From: Lathyrus oleraceus
Taxonomy: Eukaryota > Streptophyta > Magnoliopsida > Fabales > Fabaceae
NCBI RefSeq assembly: GCF_024323335.1
Contig: NC_066581.1
Coordinates: 444,255,816-444,319,815, forward strand
Direction of reading: 5' to 3'
Length of the DNA: 64,000 nt
Shown here: one piece after another, positions 24,940 through 37,440 of the stretch
Position numbering within the stretch: position 1 is the first letter of the stretch
Layout: each line of letters starts with the position of its first letter
Made by a program: the position numbers and the translations under genes
The notes under the pieces: model-generated
What the model was told of the DNA's origin: nothing
The model's database searches: none
The model's input: the letters and a program-made list of their open reading frames with translations, nothing else

Positions 24940-27900
24940 TGTAAGACCCCAATTTTGTCCCTAAGATCCCTCATGGCATCATATCATAACATTGCATTGC
25001 CTCAAGGATCATTGGACACCTTGCTTGCTTCCCTATGGGTGGGTTATCTTGTTGAGAGTGATTCTTGATCACCAAGCATGTTTTGCATTTGTATATCATT
25101 GCTTTTCTTTTCATCACTAACCAAAAGTACAAAAATATATCATTTAACCCTTGTCTTGCAGATGAAGCAATCAACAGTCAAAGTAGTCAAAGGCAGTCAT
25201 TGAGCAATAGATGGTGGCCATTCTTGAGAATTTGGACCCCATAATCATTATCAAGAGTTCATATGAGCTATGATGCCATTTTGAATCAAAATCCCAAGTG
25301 GTAGAGGCTTGATTTTCATCAGAACATTGCCATGTCAACTGAAAGCCTAGAAAGTCAACTGCCAAGTCAACAGTGGATTTGAAAGTGGGAAGTGATTAGA
25401 AATACTTCATTCATGTTCAAACAAGTCTCATTTGACATTTCAAACACCAACATTGAAGAATTTAAAGTCAGGTCAAAACTTTCCAAAAATAGAAAGTGAC
25501 CTATAATTCAAATTTGCCAAAAATGGAAAGGTTTTAACCTAACTTCAACTTCAAATAACATCACCAAGAAAGCTTCAAATGAAATGTTTTTGAACATGAA
25601 AGTTGTAGATCTTTCTCTCCCATTTCCAAAAAGTCCAAGATCATCAATTTCTCATGTGTGGTTAAGGAGATATGATCAAAACATGGCAAGGTGTACTTGA
25701 AGATTCAAATGGTCATAACTTCTCAACCAAAGCTCCAATTCAAGTGGTTCTTTTTGCTAAATTCTTCTTTTAACCTCTAGTTTCCAAAACATACATTGCA
25801 TTTCATCAATTGTCATCACATAATCATTTTCATTTCACTTGATTTTTGGAGGGAAAAATTAAAGTTTAAAATTGGTGCATTATTTGAACATTCTATCATT
25901 GCCAATAGCTCCAAAACAGATTTTTGAGTGAAATTAAATGGAAATTCGTGCACTATTCACATGCATTTTTCATGCATAAGGTGAAAATCACATTTTGGTA
26001 CATACACCTCTTTTTGCTAATTCCAATTACCATTTGGCTAAACATGATTAGAAGGGTGATTAGCACAGCATATATAACAGAAACCCTAACTGTTTTTCAC
26101 TAACAACAATCACAATTTTCAGATCTAGATCTAAACCTCTCAAATTTTCTCTCAAATTTTTCTTTCAATTTCTTCAAACAACATCCATTTCTCTTGCTTG
26201 ATTTCTCATCTTGAAGTGTGATTAAGCAAATTTGAAGGAAGAACCAAGAGAATCCGTGCATGATTGAAGCATCTTGAAGCTTGGAAGCATTAATGGTGAA
26301 ATCGAATTCTGGTGGAATCAAGTGTAATTGAACCTCAAGCTTTCATCCAATCACCTGTACAAGCATTCTAGAAGACTTTTGGAGCATTGCAAGGCCTGAA
26401 ACACATGAATTCCAATTCTGCACTTCAAGAGGTCACAAAAATCGATTCTCTTAATTCTCAATTATGTTATGATGTTCTTGTAGATCTCTTTGTGCTGATT
26501 AAACTGAGCTTTGAATCATAAATTTTCATGCAATATTGAATGAGATATGATAGATTAAAGATCTATGATTGAAAGTTGTTTTGCTCGATTTGTTCTTAAT
26601 ATGTGGAATTATGCTTAATCCATGCTTGATTCGTGACCTCCATTGATTATGCAACATGTTGATATGATTATTTTTGAAATCTGGGAATTTTGTTCTTGAT
26701 CATGATGAACTGCTACTGTTCATGTCCTGCGCGTGATGAAGATGATGATGATAAGTTTTGGCACGGTTTTGATCTGTTTTTCGCTACACAAATGTGTTGC
26801 CTTAGGTTTCTGTTAGGGTTGGCACGTGATTGGTGCATGCTGATTCCATGCAACGCTTCCCATTGGCTCAGGCATGTTGACCTTTGTTGACCTTGCCAGC
26901 ACATTATTGAAACGACAGCGTTTCATGCTGCTGGCGCCACTATTTGAATTGTGTCCCTACTTCGATTCCCAGCGGAGACAATAATTCAAATGCCATGTTA
27001 TTTCTCTTATTTCCATCCATTCATTTCCATATGCTTGCTTCATACATTTTTTATTTTTTTCATCATCTTTAAAAATTCATATCTAATTGAATAATGATCC
27101 AAAAATTATGTGGTTTTTTGCATTGTGTTTCATTTTTTGTCTATTATTTTTTAATCATTTTTCCATAAATTGTGCTTGGCTGGATTTCATTTTGTGCTAG
27201 GGCATTTGAACATGTATCCATTTTGTACCTTGCCTTGCTATATCATTTGTGAAATGCTGGTTGTTAATCCAATGAATCTGAAAATTTGCATGATGAAACT
27301 AGACACTTTGCTTGACATTTTGGTGTTGATTTGGTATTTTTGCCATTTATCATTTCTGTTTTATGATCATGAGAAGTTGGTGTGACAATTTGTGTCACAC
27401 CTTTTGATGTTCAACTTATGTGATGAATTTTCCATGCCAAATGATCTCCAATTGTCCTGATTTTTTGTGTGATGCATATTATGGATGTTGTGAATATGCA
27501 TGGATTTTCTTGGAATTATTTGAATTCTTTCTGATTTAATTGAGATTTTTCATTCTGGTTGATCACATTTGAGCTTTAAAATTGCTTTGAACTTCAATTG
27601 ATCATGAAATGCTTTTGGTATATGATATTGATGTGAGACCTTTTGGATTGTTTCAAGATGTGTTTGAAGTTGATTCATGTGAATTTTCAACTTCTGTTTT
27701 GAATTTTTTCTCCATCTTTGACCCTAGGCTTTGACCTAGTGGTTTGCCTCTCATGTTTGAGCTTTGATTTCAGGTTGAACATTCAAGTTACTTGGTTAAG
27801 GATGCTTCATCATTTGAGCATTGATGTTTGCCTTTGATTACTAATCTTTGTGTGTTTTGTAGGTTGATGTTAACTCATTTGAGTTTGACTTTTGGCTTGC

Positions 27901-28460
27901 ACATTGTGAACCTTGTCTGTTTGTCTGATATTAACTGTTGGTTGTTTGTCTGTATAGTTGTACTGATTTGTTTGATGTTTCCACAGGTACATAAGTTGCT
28001 TTAAGTTCACTTTGAACTTGCTTTTGCTTGGTTGCTTAACCACTTAGGTATAACCTCTCTTCTTCATGTAGTCCGGAAGACCTGTCCTGTTATGTGGGCA
28101 GGCACCTGTCTGAAGTCCTCCTTAAGAGGCAATGCTTGTGGTTATTTACTCTTTGTGCCAAGCAGGAAAAGTCCTCCTATGAGGCAATTGGCAGATAAAA
28201 GAGATGTGTAGTCCATCTCCTGCTACTCAGTGTGTCATCCACTTTGCTCACATAACATGTTAATGCATTGTGGATATTAACCCAAGATCTTATAGAGTCA
28301 AATCATTTGTGGAGAAGAGTTCCTACTTTCTGAACTCCCACACCTTCCATTGATCAAAGCTCTCCCTGACCAGGGATAAGAGCTATGAGGCACACCCCTC
28401 ATCTCCATTTCATCTGCTTCACCCTAACTCTCAATGTTAGGGTTAAGAGCTCACAATACC
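24940..28460 (+). repeat. 5' LTR of Ogre-B, segment 1
   Basis: First 3,521 bp of the LTR. A TATATAA box is at 26,071-26,077. It ends with ATACC, duplicated after the solo LTR. Together with segments 2 and 3 the LTR adds up to about 5.08 kb, close to the 4.96 kb of LTR-A. Confidence 0.88.
26071..26077 (+). promoter_or_regulatory. TATA box in Ogre-B LTR
   Basis: TATATAA about 1.13 kb into the LTR, at the place equivalent to the TATA box of LTR-D. Confidence 0.5.
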
Positions 28461-31400
28461 TGTAGCACCTCAAATTTGCACCTACCATTGTGTACATACA
28501 TTTTCATATTAGGTCATTTAACATAACATAGTCCACTGCATAGCATTGCATTGTCCTTTGCCCAAGTGCAAGTCATTCAGACAAATTAGGTCAAACTGGT
28601 CAGGAGATCAGTCAATCAAGCAAGCAAGTGCAATTTCCATTGAGACAAGGCCCTAGGGTTGGTCCAACATGTTCACATGACCTAGGGGTCCTTTTGAAGT
28701 GTTTTGGTCAAGGATTGGGTGCTCAGAAGTCATCAGTCATTGTTCAGTCCACCAGAAACCCTAGAAAGTCAACTATGGTCAATTGTGGTCAACCGTGCCT
28801 GATTTTATGGATTTCAAGGTGGGAGATGGTTTGAAAGGCTTCATTCATGTCCATACAAGTCTCATTTGACATTTCAAAGATCAAGATTGGAGAAAATAAA
28901 GTCAGATAAAAAGTTTCCCAAAATGGCAGGTGACCTGTAATTGAAAACTGCCAAAAATAGAAAGTTTTTCTCCTCAAATTTACATCATCATAAAAGCTTC
29001 AAATGAAATTTTGTCCAACATGAAAGTTGAAGATCTTGCTCTCACCTTTCCAAAAAGTCCAATAACACTCATTTCTCATTTGTGGTTGGCAAGATATGAT
29101 CAAATCATTTTCAGAAAATGTTGAACTTCAAAGTGGCATATCTTCCAAACCATTTGGCCAAATTGAGTGAGGTTTTCTGCTACAAGTCACATTTGATATG
29201 CTCTATCCAAATCCTTCATCACAATTCATCAAAAGTCATCCAATCAAAATGGCATTTTTCAAGTGCATTGAATTAAAAAAGGGAGAGTTGAAAAATGGAC
29301 TTTCAAATTAACCATTTCCTACACATTCTACCAATTGCAAGTGATCATAAACTACATTTGGAGTGTGCCCAAGCCCATTTTCGTACAGTAGCATGCACCC
29401 CCATGCATAATGATTGGGTTTAGCAATTTGCACATAATGGTCATTTTCACTAATTGGCAAAGTTTGGCTTAAGTTGGATTAACACATTTCATTAACAGTA
29501 GACATATATGGTTAATCAAAACAGAAAATACACTGAACATCCACAAAGACTCAGATCTAGAATCAAAAAGATCAAAATTCTCTCAACTTCCTTTTGCATT
29601 TTTTCTGCTAATTCTTCAAGAAACTTGCATTGTTTATCAAAGATTCTTCATCTCCAAGTGTGGTTAAAGCTTCTGCAAGCAAGGATTTGCCACTGTAAAG
29701 CCTATTCGTGGAACTGTTATGCTTAGCTTCTCCCATGGCAGCTTGTGATTAGAGGAAAATGGAGCACAACTGAACTGAGATACTTCATCCATTCATTAAC
29801 CTAGACCTGGTGGAGCTTCTGTTTTCATCTTCCATAGCTCAAGGATCGCGATTCCAGCTCTGCCATGAATTAGAGGTCAGATTTCCATAGTCTTGATTCG
29901 TGAAATTATTGTAGGATTCTTGTAGATCCTTGACTGTAGTTTGCAATGAACTTTGAACCATGGAATTTCATCGAGTATTGAAGGAGATATTAGGATTTAA
30001 AGTTTTGTGTTCAAATGTGTTTTGGATCGATCCGAGTTAATTAGCACGAATTAAGTTTAAATGAGGCTGGTTTAGTGTTGAGCATGTTTAGATGGTTTGA
30101 TTGGTATATTGTTTGCCCAATTCTGGAACAAAAGTTCATCCAGATGATGAACACGTTAAAGATGGCGCATAAACCCTAGCTGCGTTTTTCCAGATCGCGT
30201 TTGGCTAGTTTTTTGCATGAATTTTCCTGTTTCATTGGCCATGACCAATCGCCAGCTGACACGCCCTTAAGTGAAACGCGGCGTTTCACTTAAGTGGCCG
30301 TGTAATTACCTTTGTGCCATTGCCGGTTTTAATTTAATTTAATTCATTTTCTTTTTTCAATTATTATTTCACTTGGCATAGCAAACTTAGAAAATTCATA
30401 AGTTCTTCAATTTTAATCCAAATTTGATGGGATTTTGTGTGAAATGCTCCTCTTGACCTCTAGTTTATTATGGTATTTTTTCCAGATTTTTTACACGTGT
30501 GGATTTTTAAATGTGCTAGGGTTTGTTCATGTGTGTCCATTTCGTGTATGCTTTGCCAATTTTCTTGTGAAATGATGATACATAATCCAATGCCTCTCAA
30601 ATTTTTTGTGCTTAAACTAGACATGTTCATGATGATTTCGGTATAGAGTTTGTAATTTTATCATTGCTGGTTGTGGAGTGATGATTTTTTGAATAGGGGT
30701 GTGACAATTTGTGTCACACCATTCATGTCCAACTTCATGATTTTAATTACCATGCTTATTGAACTCAAAATGGTCTGGATTTTTGCCTGAAGACACTTGT
30801 GCATGTTGAGAATGTGTGTGAAGTTTTCTGGAATTTTTGAATTCATTTCCTATTTGTTTGATAATTTCTCCCCTGTTTGACCAAATCATTGACCTCTTGT
30901 GACACATGATGTTATTTGATTTGTGAAATTCTAATGCTTAATTGGATGGACTTGAAATTTGACATGTGAATTGTAGACATCTTAAAGTTTGTAATGGTTT
31001 TAGTCCCATCCATTTATCATGTTTTATCACTGTTTTATGATTAATTTAAGTTGGTGAATGTTTTGATGCTTTGTATGAGTATGCTTGAACTTGCTTTGAC
31101 TTTCTGATTTTCATTGACCTACTTCCTTTGATCCAAATGAGCTGAAATTTGGTATGCGTATCATGTTATGGATGATGATTGATCATGAATTATTTGAAGA
31201 TTTTTTGAAATGTTTGTGATTGGATTTGAATTGAATCATTCTGTTGACTTCTATGAGCTCCTATATGACATGCTTTGACCTATTTTGATCATGAAATGAT
31301 ATTGATGAATCATATGAACATGGGACCAATTGGGTTTGTTTTTTTATTTTTTGATCTTGATTTTGGATAAGTTTCATGTTCTGTTTTGATGATTTGATCT

Positions 31401-33231
31401 CATTTTGACCCTAGTCTTGGACTAGTGGTTTGTGCTCTCACTTTTGAGTTGTGTTTCAGGTTAATAGCACAAATGCTTATGCTTGATGGTGTGCCTCATT
31501 TAGAGTTGCTTTCTTGATTGTTTATGACTAATCATTGGTTTGTTTTGTAGGTTTTAAAACTTGGTCTTGTGCCTTAAAGCTTGCACCTTTGTGTATTGAC
31601 TTGTGTTTGACTGTGTATAAGTAACTGTTAACCATTTGCTGTTTAATGTTGGTTTGTCTGAGTACTGATGGTATTTGATTGATTTCAGGTACATTAGTTA
31701 CTTTAGTTCTATTGAGAACTTGCTTTGCTTTGCTTAAGAGCATTTGCATTGAGGTATAATATTCTAACTCCATGTAGTCTGGAAGACCTGGCCTGTTACT
31801 TGGCCAGGCACCTGTCTGAAGTCCTCCTTAAGAGGCAATGTTTGTGTTTGTTTACATTTGTCCTGGTACATACTCAAAGACCTCCTAAGTGAAGAGGCAT
31901 TGGCAGATATAAGGGATGTGCAATCCATCCCCTGCTATTCTGTGTGTCATCTGCTTTGCTCACACCACTGTGTTGATGCATTGCAGATATTAACCCAAGT
32001 TCATTGTACATTGTGTCAGTCATATGTGTAGAAGGGTTCCCACTTTCTGAACCCACACATTCTTGTCTTAAGCTCTCCCAGGCCAGGGATAAGAGCTGTG
32101 AAGTCTCATCTTCACTCACCTTTCATCAGCTTCACCCTAACTCTCAATGTTAGGGTTAAGAGCTAACATTACCCTGTTACAGTGGTTTGTTTGTTGAGGT
32201 TGATATGACCCCTCGACTAAAACCTAACCTTGATTGAGCCCATTTGATTGCATATAGTGGGTGCTATTTGTGCTTGTGTGTTTGCTTTAGCTTGCTTCCT
32301 GTGCAAGATAGGTTTGCTTTGGCTTGCTTCCTGTGCAAGTCATGTTTAGGATAGGCTTGCTTCCTGTGCAAGTTAGCTAGAAACCTTAACTTAGGGATGA
32401 ATTTTCCTGATAACATCTAGGCTCGAGTCATAGTCTCCCTAGTTGTGTCTCCCTCTGTTATCTGGTTAGGCTAGTCCTGTGTCCCTCCGTAGGGGAACTA
32501 CGTCGCCCTGATCCTCATACCAGATGAGGTACGTAGGCAGGAGATGAGCAGATCTCTCCGGGCGCCCGTGTCTTTGTTTTGTCTTGTTGTGTGCTTGGAA
32601 GCTGATGTAAGTCCATCGAGTGGCATTCGGGTTCCAGTGTTGGTGTGTGTTTCGGTTCGGATGCTGATGGTTTCCAGTGTGGGTGTGTTTTGGTTCGGAT
32701 GCTGATGTAAGTCCAGTGATTGGCATTCGGGCTCCACGTTTGCCTTTGCCTGTGTTTGTTTGTGTGCGTGTTAGCCGAACTACGAATGCTCTGATTCTTC
32801 TTCGTCCGAGGAGATACGTATGCATAGGATGCGATATCCTAGCGAGCATGTGTCGTTTCCCCAGTCCGAACTACTTTGACTCTGATGTCTATGCTTGATA
32901 GACTAAGTAGGCCCAGGATGCGATATCCTGCCGAGTCAGTCTTGTTTGTTTTCTTGTGTCTCTTTCAGCCAGTGTGTGTGTGTTTGAGCAGTATTTTAGC
33001 AACCATTTTCCTTCCTTTTGTGCGTGGATCCTGTCGAGTACGACGGATGCGTAGGGGTGCTAATACCTTCCCTTCGCATAACCGACTCCCGATCCCATTC
33101 TCTTTGGTCGCGAGACCATGCTTTTTCCAGGTTTACTTCGAGCGTTTCCTTTCCCTCTTTTGGGATAAATAACGCACGGTGGCGGCTCTGTTGTTCTTGT
33201 TTTCCCGCCGGTTTTTTCGCGTAATGCGACA
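28461..33231 (+). repeat. solo LTR of an Ogre-like element (TSD ATACC)
   Basis: Runs from TGTAGCACC to GCGACA, 4,771 bp, flanked by ATACC at 28,456-28,460 and 33,232-33,236. There is no PBS, PPT or internal sequence, so this is a solo LTR left by recombination between two LTRs. The interrupted host sequence resumes exactly: GAGCTCACAATACC continues as CCATTCCAG, matching the uninterrupted version in LTR-D near 23,909-23,935. It belongs to the same subfamily as LTR-D and carries three copies of the ATGTAAGTCCAxxGATTGGCAT unit at about 32,598-32,730. Confidence 0.92.
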
Positions 33232-33236
33232 ATACC

Positions 33237-34607
33237 CCATTCCAGTTGACTGTAAAGTCTAACCTTGCTTGAGCCTAATTGATTGTATATAGTGTGTGCT
33301 AACTGACTTGATTGTCTGCCTACTTGATTCATCTTTGCATATTTGCTTGAGTGTGCCTTTGTGCATTTATCATCATCATTTGTATATCATTTCATAAGCT
33401 TTGCTTTATAGCATTTTTGCTTTGTCCATGGAGGAGACAAGCATAAGTCCATTACTTGGCAGTTGTTCCTATGATATGGTGGAAGACTAGTATAAGTCCA
33501 TTGATTGGCATCTGGCATCCTTGTTATTTTGTTTTGTGAGACTAGTATAAGCCCATTGATTGGCATCTGGTATCATTGCTTTGTTTTAGGAGATTGGTGT
33601 AAATCCATTGATTGGTATCCGGTATCCATGTTTGTTTGTGAGATTAGTGTAAGTCCATTGATTGGCATCTGGTATCATTGTTTGTTTTAGGAGATTGGTG
33701 TAAATCCATTGATTGGTATCTGGTATCCATGTTTGTTTTAGGAGATTGGTATAAGTCCATTGATTGGCATCCGATATCCATTTTTTTCGTTTGCTTATTT
33801 GCATTGTTGCCTTACTCCAAAGGAATCACTTGAATCATCTACATATGATTTCAAGAGGTGAACATCTAAGAAGTTTTACTTCCTCACCCTCCCACCTTTT
33901 GTTCTTTAAACCTCCATGTGCATGCTAATCCAAACTTGAAAACTATTGTGCGAACATTTTCATCTCTTTTCAAATTAGAAACCTAGGCTTTAGGCCTTTG
34001 ATTTTTTCAAAACTTCATTTCATAATACTTCTTTGAATTGAATTCTAATCATACTTTGACCCTATTTTGTGAATAAATTCTAATTGGTTAATCTAACTCA
34101 TTCAATTGTTTTGTGGCTTTGTCCATTCTTGATAAGTTTTCATACATTAGCCATAGGTTTGATTTATCCTAGTTGGTTGATGTTAATCTCACCTTCTATC
34201 CTTAGTGATTGAATTGTAAGACTTCCTTGCTTATTATAGGGTTAACCCCTCACTAGCAAGTTGAAGCTTTTCTCACATGGTGGACTTGTTGTTTGTATAA
34301 GGTTGAGCTTTCTCCCGTGGATAACGAAAGACCTTAGGGCTTTTGTTTTAAAATGAACCCACTCATATTTTTGGAAATTTTTTAGCCGAACTACGGCGTT
34401 TTGATCCTTTACCTTCCATGGAAAGGTACGTAGGCAACGGGTTCATCCGTTCAAACACAAAAATAATAAAAATTGTATATTCTTTTCTCATCCCTTCAAT
34501 TCATGTTTGCACAATAAATATTTCGCAAACAAATAACATTTCATACAACAAGTTGTGAAAAGGGCTCCCTAGGAGTACCTAGGACGTTTTGGGTGCCTAA
34601 CACCTTC
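33237..34607 (+). repeat. 5' LTR of Ogre-B, segment 2
   Basis: Continuation of the LTR after the solo LTR. It includes a tandem array at 33,432-33,785 and the CTACG...CGTAG module at 34,391-34,433. It ends with CCTTC (34,603-34,607), duplicated at 48,188-48,192 on the far side of the Athila element. Confidence 0.88.
33432..33785 (+). repeat. tandem array, about seven copies of a 52-bp unit
   Basis: Unit of the form GAGATTGGTGTAAGTCCATT followed by GATTGGCATCTGGTATCC. Copies start near 33,432, 33,484, 33,538, 33,591, 33,642, 33,692 and 33,742. Shorter versions (three copies) occur in LTR-D and the solo LTR at the homologous place, so the array expanded in Ogre-B. Confidence 0.85.
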
Positions 34608-36347
34608 TGATCGCAACTTTATGAGTCGAATTTGGGGTACAAACTGCAAGTGCACAGTTCTATCGCGTAGTTTTAAAAGATATCGATCCCATAGGGACTT
34701 ATGAATCGATATACCGTTATCTAAGGTTACTTCGTAAAGCTAAGGCGGATGATACTTTGATTGTTCGGGGGAAAAGTTGAAACTAAAATAAGATCTAGAT
34801 TAAATATCAATTAAGCGGATATCGGTATGTAGTTCGTCGTAATTAGGGAATCAAATCTTCGTTGGTTTCTTGGTTTTTTAAAATAAATCTTTTCAGTAAA
34901 TACTATTGATTAAAAGTCTTTTCTCAAACTCTCGCTCTGTTGAATAGACTATGACTTTATATTAACGCAACTGTCACTTATTGGTTAAGTCCAAAATCAC
35001 TTTTTGAAAACAACAGAATCTATAGAAACTCTTTTTAAGAAAACACTAATCGTTTAAATACCCTCGTCTCAAACTCTCGCTCTGTTGACTTAGATTATAT
35101 AATTAAATTCAAATGCTTAACTCTCGTCCTCACATTTAACTTTTAAAAATACTTTTTGAAAAGGATTAGAATTTAATTAACTCTAAAAATTGCTTTCGCC
35201 CTAATTTAGAATTAATGCTCAATTTACTATGTCCAGTTAAAAACTCAAACTCTCGTTCTATTGAATTTAACTTCTTTATGTCTTTTACTCTCGTACAAAA
35301 ACTTTGTTGTTAAACCTGTAAATTGAGACCATAAAAAGAGTGACTTTATTTTTAAACGTAATTTAACCAATTTAGTTTTGATTCCTTCATTCCGCTTACT
35401 TTACATACCGATACCTAAATAAATTAGCCAGACATGCTAAACAGATCTAAACAATCATTATGCTTAAATAAATTCATCTCAGGCAAATAATATAAATAAA
35501 CAATATAGCAGGGCATATATAAATTCAAACAATAATTAAAGAACCTGAGTAATTAATAGCAGTCTTGAACACTCCACCACAGACCAGTTGGATTTGTTCT
35601 TGAATTCTTCAATCGGACAGGAAAATAAAAATGAAGGAATAAAAATCTAGGATCTAACGTAAGGTTGGATCTAGTAAAAAGGTACACAATAATTTCCGGT
35701 GTGGAAACTATTGTGTGAAAAAGTAATTAAGTGCTTAAAGGAATTGCTGGAAAAGAAAATAGGAATTGCAAAATAAAAGTAAAAAACTGTAAAAACAATG
35801 CTGTAAAATATTGCTTGCACGGCTGGAAAAGAAAAATTGAACGAAGCAGAGAGACGGCGGCGAGAGAGAGCTCCAGGGTTTTCCCAAAAACCACTATTTA
35901 TATTCTTTACTTTTTGTAACGGTCTCCAAAGGCTTTCCGTGTAAAGATCCTCACGTTCCACTAGTCAAGCGTAATAGGCTTCAACGTGCCTCTGTTGCGC
36001 TTCTGAGGCCAAAAATATAGGAGAATGGTGTGACGTCCGTCACACCATGTGTTACGCTCGTAACACAAGTGGGCAGGGCGTGACGCTCGTCACACCTTGT
36101 GTGGCGCTCGTCACAGGTGCAGCGCCTGTGCTTTTGGGCTGGGCCTTGGCTTGGTGGCTTTTGCTTCTTTTCATTTCTTTTTGCACCTCCTTTTCTTCCT
36201 TTTTCACTTGTGCTTCAAATAAACTACCTGAGATAAATTGAAGGCAAAATACCAAGTAGTATCGAATAAAATGAAATAAATTGGAGTGAATAATAATATA
36301 ATTTAATTAAATCGATTCCTAGAATGTGATATAGTTTCATGTTATCA
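34608..36347 (-). repeat. 3' LTR of Athila element
   Basis: 1,740 bp; on the plus strand it runs TGATCGC...GTTATCA. It has a TATA box (sense TATAAATA) at 35,895-35,903, the 10-mer TGTAACGGTC (plus) at 35,915-35,924 and a palindrome cluster at 36,027-36,115. Compared with the 5' LTR it has one copy fewer of a 21-bp unit in the palindrome cluster and an additional stretch of about 27 bp near 36,262. Confidence 0.95.
36027..36115 (-). promoter_or_regulatory. palindrome cluster in Athila LTR (second copy 47,872-47,980)
   Basis: Consecutive short dyads: GGTGTGACG/CGTCACACC with a 2-base centre (36,027-36,046), GTGTTACG/CGTAACAC (36,049-36,066), GTGACG/CGTCAC (36,080-36,093) and an imperfect one (36,100-36,115). 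They lie 120-220 bp upstream of the LTR TATA box, where enhancer or protein-binding sites are expected. The 5' LTR copy has one more unit. Confidence 0.6.
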
Positions 36348-36359
36348 AACTCCCCCATA
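36348..36359 (-). other. polypurine tract of Athila element
   Basis: The sense strand reads TATGGGGGAGTT directly before the 3' LTR. It would prime plus-strand DNA synthesis. Confidence 0.88.
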
Positions 36360-37440
36360 CTTAAACCTTTGCTTGTCCTCAAGCAAAATACAGTATAGAA
36401 ATCGTTTAAAAATTAGCCAGATGAAATTTTAAAACACACATCAATTCGTACTAGGCTGCAAGTAGATTTTGTTTAGGAGTAACTTGAGTTTAATCTTGAC
36501 ATCAACAACCACCGTTACAACCTCAGGTAACCTCTCCTTATGCAAGCCAGTTCGAGTCATGCCATTATAGCTAGCCTAGTTCTTTTACTCTTATTTCACC
36601 CGTTTTCATTCTAGCGAAATCACATTAAGCCCTTTATCGTTTCGCGCACATAGTGGAGTGACCGGTTAGTGATTCTGATCCCCTTTTTGGCTAGAAGTTC
36701 TGGTACATTAGTCGGATAACTTCGTTATTTGGTCCATTGCAAATTGCGGGGGATCGGACCATAGTCCGCCCTACCAAGTTCAGCACCAGATACCTGCTGA
36801 ACCAACTCATAATGGATCTTTCGTATTATGTTTTTGTATGATCTGCAACCTTTAGATTAAATGATCTAGTAAGGATCACCTAACTTAGTTAGTGCATTTC
36901 CTGATATATATATATATATATATTTTTTATTTATTTTGGGAATCATTCACTTATATTCATCAGTCCTCCACGTAGTTTGCTATTAAGATGGTGCTGACTT
37001 CTTGTATAAACTACTCGGGGTTACTATAAAGTTAAAAGTCCAGGGACTTGTATAACAGGTACCTTTCTGATCTAACATGTTGAGGTTTGTTTAGAGTGTT
37101 GGGGCGGTAATAATTTTTTGTCTTAATTTTTCTCAAGTTTGATGAAATAGGCAACCTTTATACTTACTGAGTGTGTTGAATTTTTGTTATGGCTCATGAA
37201 AATTTGAGGGAATAGATAAATAGAAATTTCTCACACTAGGCACTTAATTTAGAATAGTTATAATAAGTATTTTTTTTTATAATAGAAAGGGAAATAACAT
37301 TGAAAGGAAAGATAACGTACTTGAAAAGGGGAAGTTTAAAGAACAAGGTTTTCCCCCCACACTGAAATGAAACATTGTCCCCAATGTTTCGGAGAAAACA
37401 AAAGAAATACAAAAAGGAAGAAAATAAAAGGAAACTAAAG
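36360..37440 (-). other. 3' non-coding region of Athila element
   Basis: About 1.1 kb between env-like ORF B and the PPT. No supported gene. It contains a (TA)n run near 36,904-36,923 and AT-rich sequence. Confidence 0.7.

Noticed and set aside
32876..33332. Several overlapping frames of 70-100 codons on both strands
   Set aside because: They lie in the GC-richer 3' end of the solo LTR. They overlap each other and have counterparts in LTR-C only as non-coding sequence.
35671..35961. 96-codon frame, with a near-identical copy at 47,513-47,803
   Set aside because: Both lie at the same place in the two LTRs of the Athila element. Their identity reflects LTR duplication, and no protein family is recognisable.
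36904..36923. (TA)n run as a regulatory site
   Set aside because: A simple dinucleotide repeat in 3' non-coding DNA, with nothing to tie it to transcription.
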